A stretch of DNA of 64,000 nt, taken from contig CADAES010000019.1 of NCBI GenBank assembly GCA_902786975.1, forward strand, positions 1 to 64,000. The letters are read 5' to 3'. Each line of letters starts with the position of its first letter. Within the stretch, counting starts at the first letter, position 1. Below are positions 32,123-41,919 of the stretch, piece by piece. The stretch comes from an uncultured Ruminococcus sp. (GTDB taxonomy: Bacteria > Bacillota > Clostridia > Oscillospirales > Ruminococcaceae). The position numbers and the translations under genes were made by a program. A model generated the notes under the pieces. That model saw only the letters and a list, made by a program, of their open reading frames with translations, was not told the origin of the DNA and ran no database searches.

Positions 32123-33571
32123 TCATTCGTCTATCACGTTTATATAGTTTATCTCCAGATCCTCGGTGCCTGTCATCAGGCAGCCCTTTTCTTTGCAGTA
32201 GGTTATATAATTGATTATATCCGTCGTTATCATCTCGCCCGGGGCAAGTATCGGTATGCCCGGCGGGTAGCACATTACGAACTCGGCGCAGACCTTACCG
32301 CAGCTGTCCTTGACGGGGACTGCCTTTTTCTCGCTGTAAAAGGCTTTCTGCGGAGTGACCTTTACTATCGGGTCGATATACTCGTGGTCAAAAAGCCCTG
32401 CGGGGTCTTTGGAATAGAGTCTTTTTATCTCGCTCAGCGAGGATATGAAACGCTCTATCTCAAGCTCTCTGTCGCCGGCGGAGACTATCGCAAGTATATT
32501 TCCGATATCGCCGAATTCTATCTGGATATCGTACTCGTCACGTAGTATATCGTACACCTCGACGCCCGCAAGCCCGATCGCTCTTGTATGCACCGACAGC
32601 TTTGTATCGTCAAAGGCAAAGACGTCGCTGCCGTTGACAAGGTCCTGTCCGAAGGCATAATAGCCGCCTATCTTGTTTATCTCGCTTCTGGCGTAGCTGA
32701 CATAGTCGCACGCCTTTGCAAAAAGCTCCTTGCCGTTGAGTGCAAGGTTCCGCCTTGCCATATCCAGCGATACCATAAGCAGGTACGAGCCGCTTGTGGT
32801 CTGGGTCAGGTTGATTATCTGCCTTACATAGCCCTCGGAGACGGTCTTTGAGCAAAGCAGCAGCGACGACTGGGTAAGGCTGCCGCCCGTTTTGTGTATC
32901 GACACGGCTGCCATATCAGCACCTGCCGCCATTGCGTTCACGGGCAGGTTCTCTCCAAAATAAAAATGAGTGCCGTGGGCTTCGTCTGCAAGCACTAACA
33001 TTCCGTGTGCGTGAGCAAGCTCCACGATCCTCTTTATATCCGAACAGATGCCGTAATAGGTCGGGTTGTTGACCAGAACGGCTTTTGCGTCGGGGTTCTC
33101 TATTATTGCCTTTTCAACGTCCTCAACTGACATACCCAGAGGTATACCCAGCTTCTTGTCGGTCCCCGGGTCAACATAAACGGGTATGGCTCCGCAGACC
33201 ACGAGTGCGTTTATTGCGCTTCTGTGGACGTTTCGGGGCATTATTATCTTTTCGCCCGCTTTGCAGGCTGTAAAAACCATAGTCTGCACTGCTGCGGTCG
33301 TGCCGTTGACGATGAAAAATGCGTGCTCGGCGCCGAAAGCCTGTGCGGCAAGCTCCTGGGCATCTCTGATAACGCTTGTGGGGTGACACAGGTTATCAAG
33401 GTTCTTCATCGAATTGACATCGCACCGCAGGCAAGGCTCACCGAGAAAATCTCTGAGGGGCTTGTTCATTCTTCCACCCTTGTGACCCGGAACGTCAAGC
33501 CTTACCACACGGTTTTTCATATGCTTGGTCAGTGCTTCGTATATAGGTGCATTGTTTTGTGTTAGCTCCAA
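32123..33571 (-). CDS. speA: Orn/Lys/Arg decarboxylase family, probable arginine decarboxylase
   Basis: 482 residues from a TTG (33569-33571) behind GAGG. PLP fold-type I: VNGTTAAVQ, LADEAHGTH and the Schiff-base lysine in SIHKTGG (Lys227). The short biosynthetic form lacks the response-regulator-like N-terminal wing of E. coli inducible decarboxylases, like Bacillus SpeA. With agmatinase in the same operon, arginine is the most likely substrate; lysine or ornithine cannot be excluded. Confidence 0.92.
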   Translation of the reverse strand: MELTQNNAPIYEALTKHMKNRVVRLDVPGHKGGRMNKPLRDFLGEPCLRCDVNSMKNLDNLCHPTSVIRDAQELAAQAFGAEHAFFIVNGTTAAVQTMVFTACKAGEKIIMPRNVHRSAINALVVCGAIPVYVDPGTDKKLGIPLGMSVEDVEKAIIENPDAKAVLVNNPTYYGICSDIKRIVELAHAHGMLVLADEAHGTHFYFGENLPVNAMAAGADMAAVSIHKTGGSLTQSSLLLCSKTVSEGYVRQIINLTQTTSGSYLLMVSLDMARRNLALNGKELFAKACDYVSYARSEINKIGGYYAFGQDLVNGSDVFAFDDTKLSVHTRAIGLAGVEVYDILRDEYDIQIEFGDIGNILAIVSAGDRELEIERFISSLSEIKRLYSKDPAGLFDHEYIDPIVKVTPQKAFYSEKKAVPVKDSCGKVCAEFVMCYPPGIPILAPGEMITTDIINYITYCKEKGCLMTGTEDLEINYINVIDE

Positions 33572-33648
33572 TTATATTTCCTCTTTCTTCGGTAACAAAA
33601 CATCGGTCAATACGGGCAGTATGCCCTCTTGCCTCTTACATCTTACCT

Positions 33649-34461
33649 CTAATAAATGTTCATTCCGCTGTATATCTCTATCATCTCACGGCGGAGCGCA
33701 TCGGTGATATCGAGCCTCTGCTTGGGCGAAAGCTCCAGCGCATCGGTCTTGAAAAGATAGTTCTGAAGCTCGATGTCCTTTATCAGGAGCTTGGTGTGGA
33801 AGATGTTTGACTGATACATATTGACGTCTATCGCATCGTAGCGGGTGAGGGTATCCTTGTCGATATAGTCCTGTATAGAGGTTATCTTATGGTCTATAAA
33901 GAATTTCTTTCCCAGAACGTCCCTTGTAAAGCCTCTGACACGGTAGTCGATAGTGATTATATCCGAATCGAAGCTTCCGATAAGGTAATTGAGGGCGTTA
34001 AGCGGAGATATCATTCCGCAGGTGGAAACGTCGATATCCACTCTGAAGGTCGATATCGCATTGTCGGGGTGATATTCGGGAAAGGTATGCACGGTGACGT
34101 GGCTCTTGTCAAGGTGTGCGGCTACCGTTCTCGGTTTTGCGGCAGGAAGCACGCCCTGGTTGCACGACGGGTCTATGGAATCCTCGTCCAGAGCTTTTTC
34201 GGCAATAAGAACATTGACCGACGCACCCTGCGGTTCGTAGTCCTGCTTGGATATATTGAGCACTCTTGCTCCTATCATTTCCGTAACATCACAAAGTATC
34301 TTTGTAAGTCTTTCGGAATTATACTGTTCGTCGATATAGGCTATATAGCCCTTCTGTTCTCTTTCTGATTTTGCATAACATACATCATAGATGTTAAAGC
34401 TAAGAGTTTTCGTAAGATTGTTGAATCCGTACAGTGAAAGCTTCTGCTCCAACCCTATCAT
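33649..34461 (-). CDS. speD: S-adenosylmethionine decarboxylase proenzyme
   Basis: 270 residues, of the E. coli type (class 1A) rather than the shorter Bacillus type. The self-cleavage site is in [14 protein letters not shown], where Ser120 becomes the pyruvoyl group. The C-terminal half ([22 protein letters not shown]) is also characteristic. It supplies decarboxylated SAM to SpeE. First gene of the polyamine cluster. Confidence 0.95.
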   Translation of the reverse strand: MIGLEQKLSLYGFNNLTKTLSFNIYDVCYAKSEREQKGYIAYIDEQYNSERLTKILCDVTEMIGARVLNISKQDYEPQGASVNVLIAEKALDEDSIDPSCNQGVLPAAKPRTVAAHLDKSHVTVHTFPEYHPDNAISTFRVDIDVSTCGMISPLNALNYLIGSFDSDIITIDYRVRGFTRDVLGKKFFIDHKITSIQDYIDKDTLTRYDAIDVNMYQSNIFHTKLLIKDIELQNYLFKTDALELSPKQRLDITDALRREMIEIYSGMNIY

Positions 34462-34519
34462 CCCGTCCTCTCAGGTTAATATAGCACACGGCGTCCGGCA
34501 CGCACATATACTTACAGTG

Positions 34520-34528
34520 ATTATATCA
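34520..34528 (-). promoter_or_regulatory. Possible extended -10 promoter of speD
   Basis: TGATATAAT on the minus strand is an extended -10 (TG-N-TATAAT). No good -35 box is seen at 17 bases. No structured leader or riboswitch was recognised between it and speD. Confidence 0.45.
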
Positions 34529-34619
34529 CATTCCTTTTCAAATGTACATAGTTTTACAAACTTTTTTTGATTTTTCTCAAAAATTCTTTACGGTTCACAG
34601 AATACTGCCCCGAAACGAC

Positions 34620-34652
34620 AAAAACGCCCCCGGCGCAAAAAGCATCGGGGAC
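34620..34652 (-). terminator. Terminator of the EIIA-like gene
   Basis: GTCCCCG / CGGGGGC stem (34626-34632 with 34646-34652, one G:T), followed by GTTTTTG on the minus strand. Confidence 0.7.
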
Positions 34653-34687
34653 ATTTCAGAGGGGGAAAAGAAAAGTAACTGCTTGAT

Positions 34688-35212
34688 TCATACAGAGTAG
34701 AACGCTGCGGGCTTGTTCGCAGAGGTCCTTCCCTTTGCTATCTCAAAGCCGCTGAGTACATCGCTGTTTTCGATTATAACGTAGACGGGCTTTTTATCGC
34801 CGTCCGTTCTGACATCGGCAAGCTGGTCGCCGACGTTTACGATATCGCCGCACTTTACTGCGATATATACAGATTTGGATGCAAAGTCCGAAAAGCTCAC
34901 AAGCACCTTCAGACCGTCATCGGTCTTGATTATCAGAGCCTCGGGCTTGGAGGATATATCCAGCACACGTCCGCTGACGGGGCTGCATATCTCGACCACA
35001 TTTACCCTGTCGGGCTGAGAGAGGTCCACCGCAAGGTCGGAAGAGCCGCTGTGCTCGTTCAGCAGCGGATAGACCGCAAAGCCTTCGCCGAGGATACCCG
35101 ACGAGATTATATCGTTGTCCGATTCTTTAAGCTCGCCGACGATACCGTCGCAGCAGCCCATTATCTTCTTGCCGTCGGACACCTCCGATATGTTCTTTCC
35201 AAATAGTTTCAA
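34688..35212 (-). CDS. EIIA-Glc-like protein lacking both phospho-histidines
   Basis: 174 residues from a TTG at 35210-35212 placed eight bases after GGAGG; the GTG at 35219-35221 lies within that site. The fold pattern of glucose-type PTS EIIA is clear: ILGEGFAVYP, CSPVSGRVLDI, then IKTDDGLKVLVSF and the end VKCGDIVNVGDQLADV. In active EIIA the motifs read HA-I/F and (I/V)H-x-G; here the positions are Glu91 (PEALII) and Ser106 (LVSFS). Phosphotransfer is therefore unlikely, and a regulatory or binding role is inferred. Single-gene unit. Confidence 0.85.
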   Translation of the reverse strand: MKLFGKNISEVSDGKKIMGCCDGIVGELKESDNDIISSGILGEGFAVYPLLNEHSGSSDLAVDLSQPDRVNVVEICSPVSGRVLDISSKPEALIIKTDDGLKVLVSFSDFASKSVYIAVKCGDIVNVGDQLADVRTDGDKKPVYVIIENSDVLSGFEIAKGRTSANKPAAFYSV

Positions 35213-35253
35213 TGCGGTCACCTCCGTTCGTCCGCTATTCTTTGTTCACTATT

Positions 35254-35282
35254 ATTTTAACAAAATATTATGAAAAAAGCAA
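35254..35282 (-). promoter_or_regulatory. Promoter of the EIIA-like gene
   Basis: Minus-strand TTGCTT (35277-35282), 17 bases, TAAAAT (35254-35259). Confidence 0.7.
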
Positions 35283-35412
35283 CCGCTTTTGAACAGAATT
35301 AATATTTTTATACCATTTTTCGTAGTAATGCACATATTTGCAGTCGGATTTAATCCGTAATTTGTGCAGTTTTTCAAATCGTTCTCATTCTTAAACGTTT
35401 AAAATCAGGCTA

Positions 35413-35441
35413 TTGAAAAACGCCCGAATATAGTTTATAAT
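35413..35441 (+). promoter_or_regulatory. Sigma-A promoter of the ABC-F gene
   Basis: TTGAAA (35413-35418), 17 bases, TATAAT (35436-35441). Confidence 0.85.
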
Positions 35442-35468
35442 AGAAAAAAACCGACACGGAGAATGAAA

Positions 35469-37415
35469 ATGCTATTAAACATCGAAAACATATACAAATA
35501 CTTTAACGGCGAGCTTGTGCTCAAAGATATCTCTCTGACGGTGGAGGACCGTGAGGCGGTAGGGCTGATAGGCTCAAACGGCTGCGGAAAGACGACGCTT
35601 CTGAACATCATTACGGGGCGTGAGAGCTTTGACAGGACGGCTGACGGGCTCGGGAGCGTGAGCATCAGTTCAAAGGCGACGATAGGCTATTTACAGCAAA
35701 ACAGCGGTTTATCCTCGGACAACACCATAAATGAGGAGATGAAGGACGCTTTTTCCGAGCTTATCAGAGTCAAGGACAAAATGAAGGAGCTTTCTGCGCA
35801 GATGGAGAGCGCTTCGGGAGATGAGCTTGAAAGAATAAGCCACGAATACTCCGAGCTGAGCGCTTATTTTGAAGCCCGTGACGGCTACAGGATGGACGTT
35901 CGCATCAGGCAGGTGCTCAACGGTATGGGCTTTGGCAGCACCGACACCTCGCAGATAGTGTCTACCCTTTCGGGCGGCGAAAAGACGAGGCTCGCACTTG
36001 CAAAGCTGCTGCTCGAACAGCCGAGTCTTCTTATACTTGACGAGCCGACCAACCATCTTGACCTTGAAACGCTCATGTGGCTGGAGGATTATCTGAAAGG
36101 CTACAAGGGCTCGCTGCTCATCGTTTCGCACGACAGATATTTCATAAACAAGGTCTGCACACGCATCTGCGAGATACAGCAGGGGCGTCTGTACAGCTAC
36201 AAGGGCGATTACAGCGCATATCTCGTACAGAAAAAGATGCGTGACGAACGGCAGCTCAAAGAGTACGAGGCACAGCAAAAGGAGATAGCAAAGCTGGAGG
36301 ATTACATAGCCCGCAACAAGGTGAGGGCTTCGACCGCAAAAATGGCTAAGTCAAGACAGCATATGCTTGACAGGCTCGAGCCTGCGGACAAGCCTCTTTT
36401 GTACGAAAAGCCCCCGAAAATAAGGCTTGAATACGACATCGAACCGACAAAGGACATTGTGAGGGTCGTGAACTGTCCGCTGGCTGTTGGCGAGGGGGAC
36501 AAAAGGCGTGTGCTCATCAACAGCCTCAATATGCACGTCCGCAGAGGCGAGCACGTCGGGATAATCGGCGCAAACGGCATCGGCAAATCCTCGATACTGA
36601 AGCTGATACAGGGGCTCATACCACACGACAGCGGCAACATCATCTGGGGAAACAACGTAAGGATTAGCTATTTTGACCAGGAGCACACTGCGCTTGACAG
36701 GCACAACACGGTCATAGGCGAGATACAGCGCAAGAACCCGAGGCTTTCCGACCAGGACGCAAGGAGCGTTTTAGGCTCGGTGCTGATAAAGGGCGAGGAC
36801 GTTTTCAAGCCTGTATCGGTCATTTCGGGCGGCGAGAGAGCAAAGCTTTATTTTGCGATAATGGCGCTCAACAGGGGAAATGTTCTTATACTTGACGAGC
36901 CGACGAACCACCTCGACATGATGACCAAAGAGGTGCTCGAAAACGCACTTGCAGAATTCCAGGGGACGATGATACTTGTTTCCCACGACAGATATCTGCT
37001 CAACAAGGTGGCAGGCAGGATAATCGAGGTCAAGCCCGACGAGGTAAACTCCTACGAGGGGAACTTTGACGATTACTGCCGTGTCGTAACGGAGAAAAAG
37101 CAGGAGCTAGAAGCTTTGCAGGAACAGCGCAGGCGTGCGCAGCAGGAAGAACAGTACGCTCAGACAAAGCAGCGTCAGTACCGTTCAAAGCAGCAGCGTG
37201 CGCAGGACGCAAAGCGGCGTGAACAGATACGGACGCTTGAAAACGAGATAGAGCAGCTCGAACAGCTGATAAGCAAACTCGAAGCGGAGATAGCCGACCC
37301 CGAAACTGCGGCGGACTACAATCTGATAAACGAAAAATGCTCGCAGCTGGACGAGGCAAGAAACAGCCTTGAGGACAAAATGGAGCAGTGGGCGGAGCTT
37401 TCGGATATGATATGA
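35469..37415 (+). CDS. ABC-F family ATPase (YdiF/Uup-like)
   Basis: 648 residues from ATG 35469, seven bases after GGAG; an ATG two codons earlier is too close to it. Two ABC cassettes: GSNGCGKTT with LSGGEKTR and LILDEPTNHLD, then GANGIGKSS with ISGGERAK and LILDEPTNHLD. A linker (P-site tRNA interaction motif region) separates them. A C-terminal coiled coil of about 100 residues follows (EALQEQRRRAQQEEQ...). No membrane spans: ABC-F proteins act on the ribosome, either as translation factors or as antibiotic-protection factors. The absence of a leader peptide or attenuator argues for a housekeeping role. Confidence 0.93.
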   Translation: MLLNIENIYKYFNGELVLKDISLTVEDREAVGLIGSNGCGKTTLLNIITGRESFDRTADGLGSVSISSKATIGYLQQNSGLSSDNTINEEMKDAFSELIRVKDKMKELSAQMESASGDELERISHEYSELSAYFEARDGYRMDVRIRQVLNGMGFGSTDTSQIVSTLSGGEKTRLALAKLLLEQPSLLILDEPTNHLDLETLMWLEDYLKGYKGSLLIVSHDRYFINKVCTRICEIQQGRLYSYKGDYSAYLVQKKMRDERQLKEYEAQQKEIAKLEDYIARNKVRASTAKMAKSRQHMLDRLEPADKPLLYEKPPKIRLEYDIEPTKDIVRVVNCPLAVGEGDKRRVLINSLNMHVRRGEHVGIIGANGIGKSSILKLIQGLIPHDSGNIIWGNNVRISYFDQEHTALDRHNTVIGEIQRKNPRLSDQDARSVLGSVLIKGEDVFKPVSVISGGERAKLYFAIMALNRGNVLILDEPTNHLDMMTKEVLENALAEFQGTMILVSHDRYLLNKVAGRIIEVKPDEVNSYEGNFDDYCRVVTEKKQELEALQEQRRRAQQEEQYAQTKQRQYRSKQQRAQDAKRREQIRTLENEIEQLEQLISKLEAEIADPETAADYNLINEKCSQLDEARNSLEDKMEQWAELSDMI

Positions 37416-37419
37416 AAAG

Positions 37420-37460
37420 AGCCATACAGGAACGGTCAGACCGATACTGTATGGCTTTTG
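37420..37460. terminator. Bidirectional terminator between the ABC-F gene and maa
   Basis: AGCCATACAG / CTGTATGGCT (37420-37429 with 37447-37456) with an inner GGTC/GACC pairing, T runs on both sides. Confidence 0.8.
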
Positions 37461-37463
37461 TAT

Positions 37464-38087
37464 TTAAAGGCCGTATTTTTCTTTGAGCCGCGGCGGGATT
37501 TTTCTGTCCTTGAAGTAGTACTCCCTGTCGTGCTCGCCTATCTCTCGGTGAACTCTGCACGGGTTGCCGAACGCAAGGACTCCCGAGGGGATATCCTTAG
37601 TGACGACGCTTCCCGCACCGATAACAGTGTTGTCGCCGATAGTCACGCCGGGAACGATAACGACGCCTGCGCCTATCCAGCAGTTCTTTCCGATATGCAC
37701 TGGGAAATTGTACTGCAGACCGTCCTCACGCAAAGTCGGGTCAAGCGGGTGCCCGGGGCTTGCAACGACGACGTTTGGTCCGAACATCGTATAGTCGCCG
37801 ACGTAGATGTGTGTATCGTCAACGAGAGTTAGGTTGAAATTGGCGTAGACGTACTTTCCGAAATGGCAGTGAGCGCCGCCAAAGTTGGAATGGAAAGGCG
37901 GCTCGATGTAGCAGCCCTCGCCTATCTCGGCGAACATTTCTTTGAGCATCTGCTCACGCTTTTTCATCTCGCCCGGACGGGTGTGGTTGAAGTCGTAAAG
38001 CTTTTCAAGACAAGCTGTCTGGTACTCAACAATGTCACTCTCACCCGGGAAATACAGCTTGCCGCTGTGAAGAATATCAGTAGACAT
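37464..38087 (-). CDS. maa: Maltose/galactoside O-acetyltransferase family protein
   Basis: 207 residues. A helical N-terminal maltose-acetyltransferase domain (SGKLYFPGESDIVEYQ, KREQMLKEMF) is followed by left-handed beta-helix hexapeptide repeats (IGAGVVIVPGVTIGDNTVIGAGS-type) with the catalytic His in GHPLDP. It moves acetyl from acetyl-CoA to the 6-hydroxyl of glucose, maltose or galactosides, a probable detoxification. The region before the gene is an array of hairpins (38129-38639) with a promoter beyond it (38690-38718). Confidence 0.92.
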   Translation of the reverse strand: MSTDILHSGKLYFPGESDIVEYQTACLEKLYDFNHTRPGEMKKREQMLKEMFAEIGEGCYIEPPFHSNFGGAHCHFGKYVYANFNLTLVDDTHIYVGDYTMFGPNVVVASPGHPLDPTLREDGLQYNFPVHIGKNCWIGAGVVIVPGVTIGDNTVIGAGSVVTKDIPSGVLAFGNPCRVHREIGEHDREYYFKDRKIPPRLKEKYGL

Positions 38088-38128
38088 AAAAATCTCCTTT
38101 CTAAATCAGAATCTATCGGATGATAGTT

Positions 38129-38639
38129 GGGGGAAACCCTTTTGGAGAAGGGTTATCCCCCAAGCCCCCTTCCTAAACCTCTTAATATGTTTCGGACATA
38201 TGGAGCAAGCCCCATATATAAATCTTTCCCAAGAGAATATCCTCAGTTATCGGTCGGTAGATTATGATTATCCAGTTGCACAAATTACAAATGTTTGTCC
38301 GAAGGGGTACGGGGGCGACCGGAAAGCCCCCGAAAAGAAACATTAGGTTTAATGTTTGTACGTCAAGCCATAATGGCTTGAAGATGCCGAGTTCTACACG
38401 GAGCAAGGGGCAGTCCTCCCTTGCAGGGCATGCCCCTCTCGAGCGAACAGCTTGCTGTTCGGTTGTTCACGTCCTATGCGGAGCGCACGCTGTAAGAGGA
38501 TTTCGCTCTCTGCGGAGAGCGACGAGGGCTCTGCCTCTCGCCAAACTGTCCTACGGACAGTTTACACCATTTTTTTACGAGAAATAAGGCAGAGAATGGC
38601 GTAGCCATTCTCTAAAGTAACCGTGGTAACGGTTACTTT
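38129..38639. repeat. Array of about twelve consecutive short hairpins
   Basis: Hairpins at 38129-38161, 38198-38217, 38310-38332, 38338-38357, 38363-38381, 38406-38437, 38444-38461, 38504-38521, 38523-38540, 38543-38563, 38591-38613 and 38614-38639. Most stems are perfect, 6-11 bp, with 3-4 base loops: for instance TCAAGCCA-TAA-TGGCTTGA, AAACTGTCC-TAC-GGACAGTTT, AGAGAATGGC-GTA-GCCATTCTCT, and AAAGTAACCGT-GGTA-ACGGTTACTTT. The stems differ in sequence, so this is not a tandem repeat. Confidence 0.9.
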
Positions 38640-38689
38640 GGGACAGAAAAAACCTGTTGTTTTGGATTAACTACTCAGAATTGCTCTTA

Positions 38690-38718
38690 ATTATAGCATA
38701 GTTCGTTGGTATTGTAAA
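38690..38718 (-). promoter_or_regulatory. Promoter transcribing the hairpin array toward maa
   Basis: Minus-strand TTTACA (38713-38718), 17 bases, TATAAT (38690-38695). It begins directly after the dnaJ terminator and predicts a leader of about 600 bases before maa. Confidence 0.7.
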
Positions 38719-38749
38719 GCAAAAAGAGCTGCCGGAATGACAGCTCTTT
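38719..38749 (-). terminator. Terminator of the hrcA-grpE-dnaK-dnaJ operon
   Basis: AAAGAGCTG / CAGCTCTTT (38723-38731 with 38741-38749), then TTTTTGC on the minus strand. Confidence 0.85.
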
Positions 38750-38753
38750 ATCA

Positions 38754-39899
38754 TTATGAGAACTTATTTTTGAGCTTTTCAAAGAAGCTCTTTCTTTTTG
38801 CGTAGTTCTTATCGCCGAGGGACTTTTCAAAATCCTTCAGTATATTCTTCTGCTCCTTGGAAAGATTCTTCGGCACCTCGATAATTACCCTTACATAGTG
38901 GTCGCCGTGGGCGTTGGAACGTATCTTCTGTATGCCCTTTCCTCTGAGGCGGAAAACTGTGCCTGTCTGTGTGCCCTCGGGAACGGTATACGTCACCTTT
39001 CCGTCAACGGTAGGTATGGTTATCTCGTCGCCGAGCACTGCTTGCGTGAACGTGATAGGCACCTCTGTCCAGACATCGAAGCCGTCACGCTCGAATATCG
39101 GGTCGGGGCGTACATTTATGCTGACCATAAGGTCGCCTGCGGGACCGCCGTTGGCACCTGCGTTACCGCCGCCTGCAAGTCTGACTATCTGTCCGTCGGC
39201 TATGCCTGCGGGGATATCGACCTCGACCTCGGTGGCTTTCTTGACGATTCCCTGTCCGCCGCACTTACGGCACGGTGTATCGACGATCTTGCCCTTTCCT
39301 TTACACCTGTCGCAGGTCACTACCTGTCTTACGCTGCCGAAAAGCGACTGCTGTGTGATGACCCTCTGACCCTTTCCGTTACACTCGGGGCAGGTCTTTG
39401 TGCCCGAGCCGGGGGCTGCGCCGCTTCCGTGGCAGTCATCGCACTGTACGGTCTTATTGACCCTGACCTTAACGGTCTTGCCCTTGCAAGCCTCCATAAA
39501 GTCTATGTTGACGTTGGCACGGATATCCGAGCCTCGCCTTGGTGCATTTGGATTTGAGGAAGCTCTCGAGCCGCCGAAACCGAAGCCGCCGAATATAGAA
39601 TCGAAGATATCGCCCATATCGCCAAAGCCGCCAAAGCCGCCTGCGCCTGCCGCACCTGCGCCGTAGTTAGGGTCTACTCCCGCAAATCCGAACTGGTCGT
39701 ATTTAGCTTTCTTATCGGGATTGGAAAGGATCTCGTAGGCTTCGTTTACCTCCTTGAACTTCTCCTCTGCGGCCTTATCCCCGGGGTGAAGGTCGGGGTG
39801 GTACTGCTTTGCCAATTTACGAAAGGCTTTTTTTATCTCGTCCTCCGAAGCGCTCTTTGAAACGCCGAGCACCTCATAGTAATCTCTTTTATCTGCCAT
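38754..39899 (-). CDS. dnaJ: Chaperone protein DnaJ
   Basis: 381 residues. J domain with HPD (YHPDLHPGD), a Gly/Phe-rich stretch (about 75-110), four zinc-binding CxxCxGxG motifs ([32 protein letters not shown]) and the C-terminal substrate domains. It delivers unfolded clients to DnaK and stimulates its ATPase. Last gene of the CIRCE operon, 103 bases after dnaK; a hairpin without a T run (about 39960-39991) sits in that gap and may trim or attenuate the mRNA. Confidence 0.97.
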   Translation of the reverse strand: MADKRDYYEVLGVSKSASEDEIKKAFRKLAKQYHPDLHPGDKAAEEKFKEVNEAYEILSNPDKKAKYDQFGFAGVDPNYGAGAAGAGGFGGFGDMGDIFDSIFGGFGFGGSRASSNPNAPRRGSDIRANVNIDFMEACKGKTVKVRVNKTVQCDDCHGSGAAPGSGTKTCPECNGKGQRVITQQSLFGSVRQVVTCDRCKGKGKIVDTPCRKCGGQGIVKKATEVEVDIPAGIADGQIVRLAGGGNAGANGGPAGDLMVSINVRPDPIFERDGFDVWTEVPITFTQAVLGDEITIPTVDGKVTYTVPEGTQTGTVFRLRGKGIQKIRSNAHGDHYVRVIIEVPKNLSKEQKNILKDFEKSLGDKNYAKRKSFFEKLKNKFS

Positions 39900-40002
39900 A
39901 TGTCAACACTCCATTTCCGGAGCAAACTCCTTACATTGTATAGTCATAATACAGCAGTACCTCTGCCTGTGGTTCCAGACAGAGGTGATGCCGTATATAC
40001 GG

Positions 40003-41874
40003 TCAGTTAGCGTCCTTGAAATCAGCATCTATAACGTCGTCGCCGCCGTTGTTGGTGCCGCCCTGAGCTGCGCCGCCCATATTGCCCATATTGCCCATAT
40101 TGTTCGGGTCAAAGCCCTGAGCGCCCTGAGCCTGTGCGCCTGCCTGCTGATAAACCTTTGTAGCTATCTTCTGGAAGCAATCCTCCAGCTCTTTATTCTT
40201 AGCCTTGATAGCTTCAATATCTGTGCCCTTGAGAGCTTCCTTGACTGCGTTTATCTTAGCCTCACATTCGCTCTTGTCAGCTGCGTCTACCTTATCGCCG
40301 AAATCGCCGAGTGCCTTTTCGCACTGGAAGCACATCTGGTCAGCCTGGTTCCTTGCGTCAACATCTTCCTTCTTCTTTGCGTCCTCGGCAGCGAAAGCCT
40401 CTGCTTCCTTGACAGCCTTGTCGATGTCCTCCTTGGACATATTGGTCGAAGATGTGATGGTGATATCCTGCTCCTTGCCTGTACCGAGGTCCTTAGCGGA
40501 AACGTGTACGATACCGTTGGCGTCGATATCGAATGTTACCTCGATCTGAGGAACTCCTCTCGGTGCGGGAGCGATGCCGTCGAGCTTGAACATACCCAGC
40601 TGCTTGTTGTCCTTAGCGAACTCACGCTCACCCTGCAGGACGTTTATCTCAACTGCGGTCTGGTTATCGGCAGCTGTTGAGAATATCTGAGACTTCTTGG
40701 TCGGGATAGTTGTATTTCTTTCGATGAGCTTTGTGCATACGCCGCCCATTGTTTCAAGACCGAGTGACAGCGGTGTTACATCCAGAAGCAGCAGACCTTC
40801 CTTAACGTCGCCGCCGAGAACGCCGCCCTGATATGCAGCGCCAAGAGCTACGCACTCATCGGGGTTGATGCCCTTGAAAGGCTCTTTGCCGATGAACTTC
40901 TTTACAGCCTCCTGAACTGCAGGTATTCTTGAAGAACCGCCGACCATGAGGACCTTCTGGAGGTCGTTTGCGGACAGGCCCGAATCGGAGAGTGCCTGAC
41001 GGACAGGACCCATTGTAGCTTCTACGAGGTCAGCTGTCATTTCGTTGAACTTAGCCTGTGTCAGTGTCAGCTCCAGGTGCTTAGGACCTGTTGCATCTGC
41101 TGTGATGAACGGCAGGGAGATAGTGGAGTTAGGTGTTGAAGAAAGCTCGATCTTAGCCTTTTCAGCAGCCTCTTTAAGTCTCTGCATCGCCATTTTGTCG
41201 TTAGAGAGGTCAACGCCCTCAGCTGCCTTGAACTCCTTTATCATCCAGTCGATTATCCTCTGGTCAAAGTCGTCGCCGCCGAGTCTGTTGTTGCCTGCTG
41301 TTGCAAGTACTTCGGTAACTCCGTCGCCCATTTCGATAATGGATACATCGAATGTACCGCCGCCGAGGTCATATACCATTACCTTCTGATCCTCTTCCTT
41401 GTCGATGCCGTAGGAAAGAGCTGCTGCGGTAGGCTCGTTGATTATTCTCTTTACATTCAGGCCAGCGATCTGTCCTGCGTCCTTGGTAGCCTGTCTCTGC
41501 GAGTCGGTGAAGTATGCAGGTACTGTGATGACAGCCTCTGTTACCTTCTCGCCGAGGTAAGCCTCTGCATCGGCTTTGAGCTTCTGGAGTATCATAGCGG
41601 AGATCTCCTGCGGAGTATACTCCTTGCCGCCCATTTTTGCCTTGAAGTCGCTTCCCATATGTCTCTTGATAGAGATAACGGTGTTGTCGAAGTTTGTTAC
41701 TGCCTGTCTTTTTGCTACCTGTCCGACAAGTCTGTCGCCGTTCTTTGAAACGCCGACAACTGACGGTGTTGTTCTTGCGCCCTCGCTGTTAGGGATAACG
41801 ACTGCTTCGCCGCCCTCCATAACTGCTACGCATGAGTTTGTTGTACCGAGGTCGATACCGATTATCTTTGCCAT
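40003..41874 (-). CDS. dnaK: Chaperone protein DnaK (Hsp70)
   Basis: 623 residues. Nucleotide-binding domain with [13 protein letters not shown] and [12 protein letters not shown]; substrate domain from about 380 ([17 protein letters not shown]); a C-terminal lid and a Gly/Asn/Met-rich tail. It is 45 bases after grpE. Confidence 0.98.
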   Translation of the reverse strand: MAKIIGIDLGTTNSCVAVMEGGEAVVIPNSEGARTTPSVVGVSKNGDRLVGQVAKRQAVTNFDNTVISIKRHMGSDFKAKMGGKEYTPQEISAMILQKLKADAEAYLGEKVTEAVITVPAYFTDSQRQATKDAGQIAGLNVKRIINEPTAAALSYGIDKEEDQKVMVYDLGGGTFDVSIIEMGDGVTEVLATAGNNRLGGDDFDQRIIDWMIKEFKAAEGVDLSNDKMAMQRLKEAAEKAKIELSSTPNSTISLPFITADATGPKHLELTLTQAKFNEMTADLVEATMGPVRQALSDSGLSANDLQKVLMVGGSSRIPAVQEAVKKFIGKEPFKGINPDECVALGAAYQGGVLGGDVKEGLLLLDVTPLSLGLETMGGVCTKLIERNTTIPTKKSQIFSTAADNQTAVEINVLQGEREFAKDNKQLGMFKLDGIAPAPRGVPQIEVTFDIDANGIVHVSAKDLGTGKEQDITITSSTNMSKEDIDKAVKEAEAFAAEDAKKKEDVDARNQADQMCFQCEKALGDFGDKVDAADKSECEAKINAVKEALKGTDIEAIKAKNKELEDCFQKIATKVYQQAGAQAQGAQGFDPNNMGNMGNMGGAAQGGTNNGGDDVIDADFKDAN

Positions 41875-41919
41875 AAGTCATTCTTCCTTTCCTTATATAA
41901 ACTTGTTTTAAAACTTGGT

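Larger units (their letters stand above)
38088..38753. other. Large gene-free region between maa and dnaJ
   Basis: About 660 bases. It contains no plausible gene. It holds, from left to right, an array of about twelve hairpins (38129-38639), a minus-strand promoter (38690-38718) and the dnaJ terminator (38719-38749). Confidence 0.8.

Noticed and set aside
39960..39991. Terminator between dnaK and dnaJ
   Set aside because: The hairpin has a mismatch and no T run, and dnaJ follows in the same operon; at most a processing or attenuating structure.
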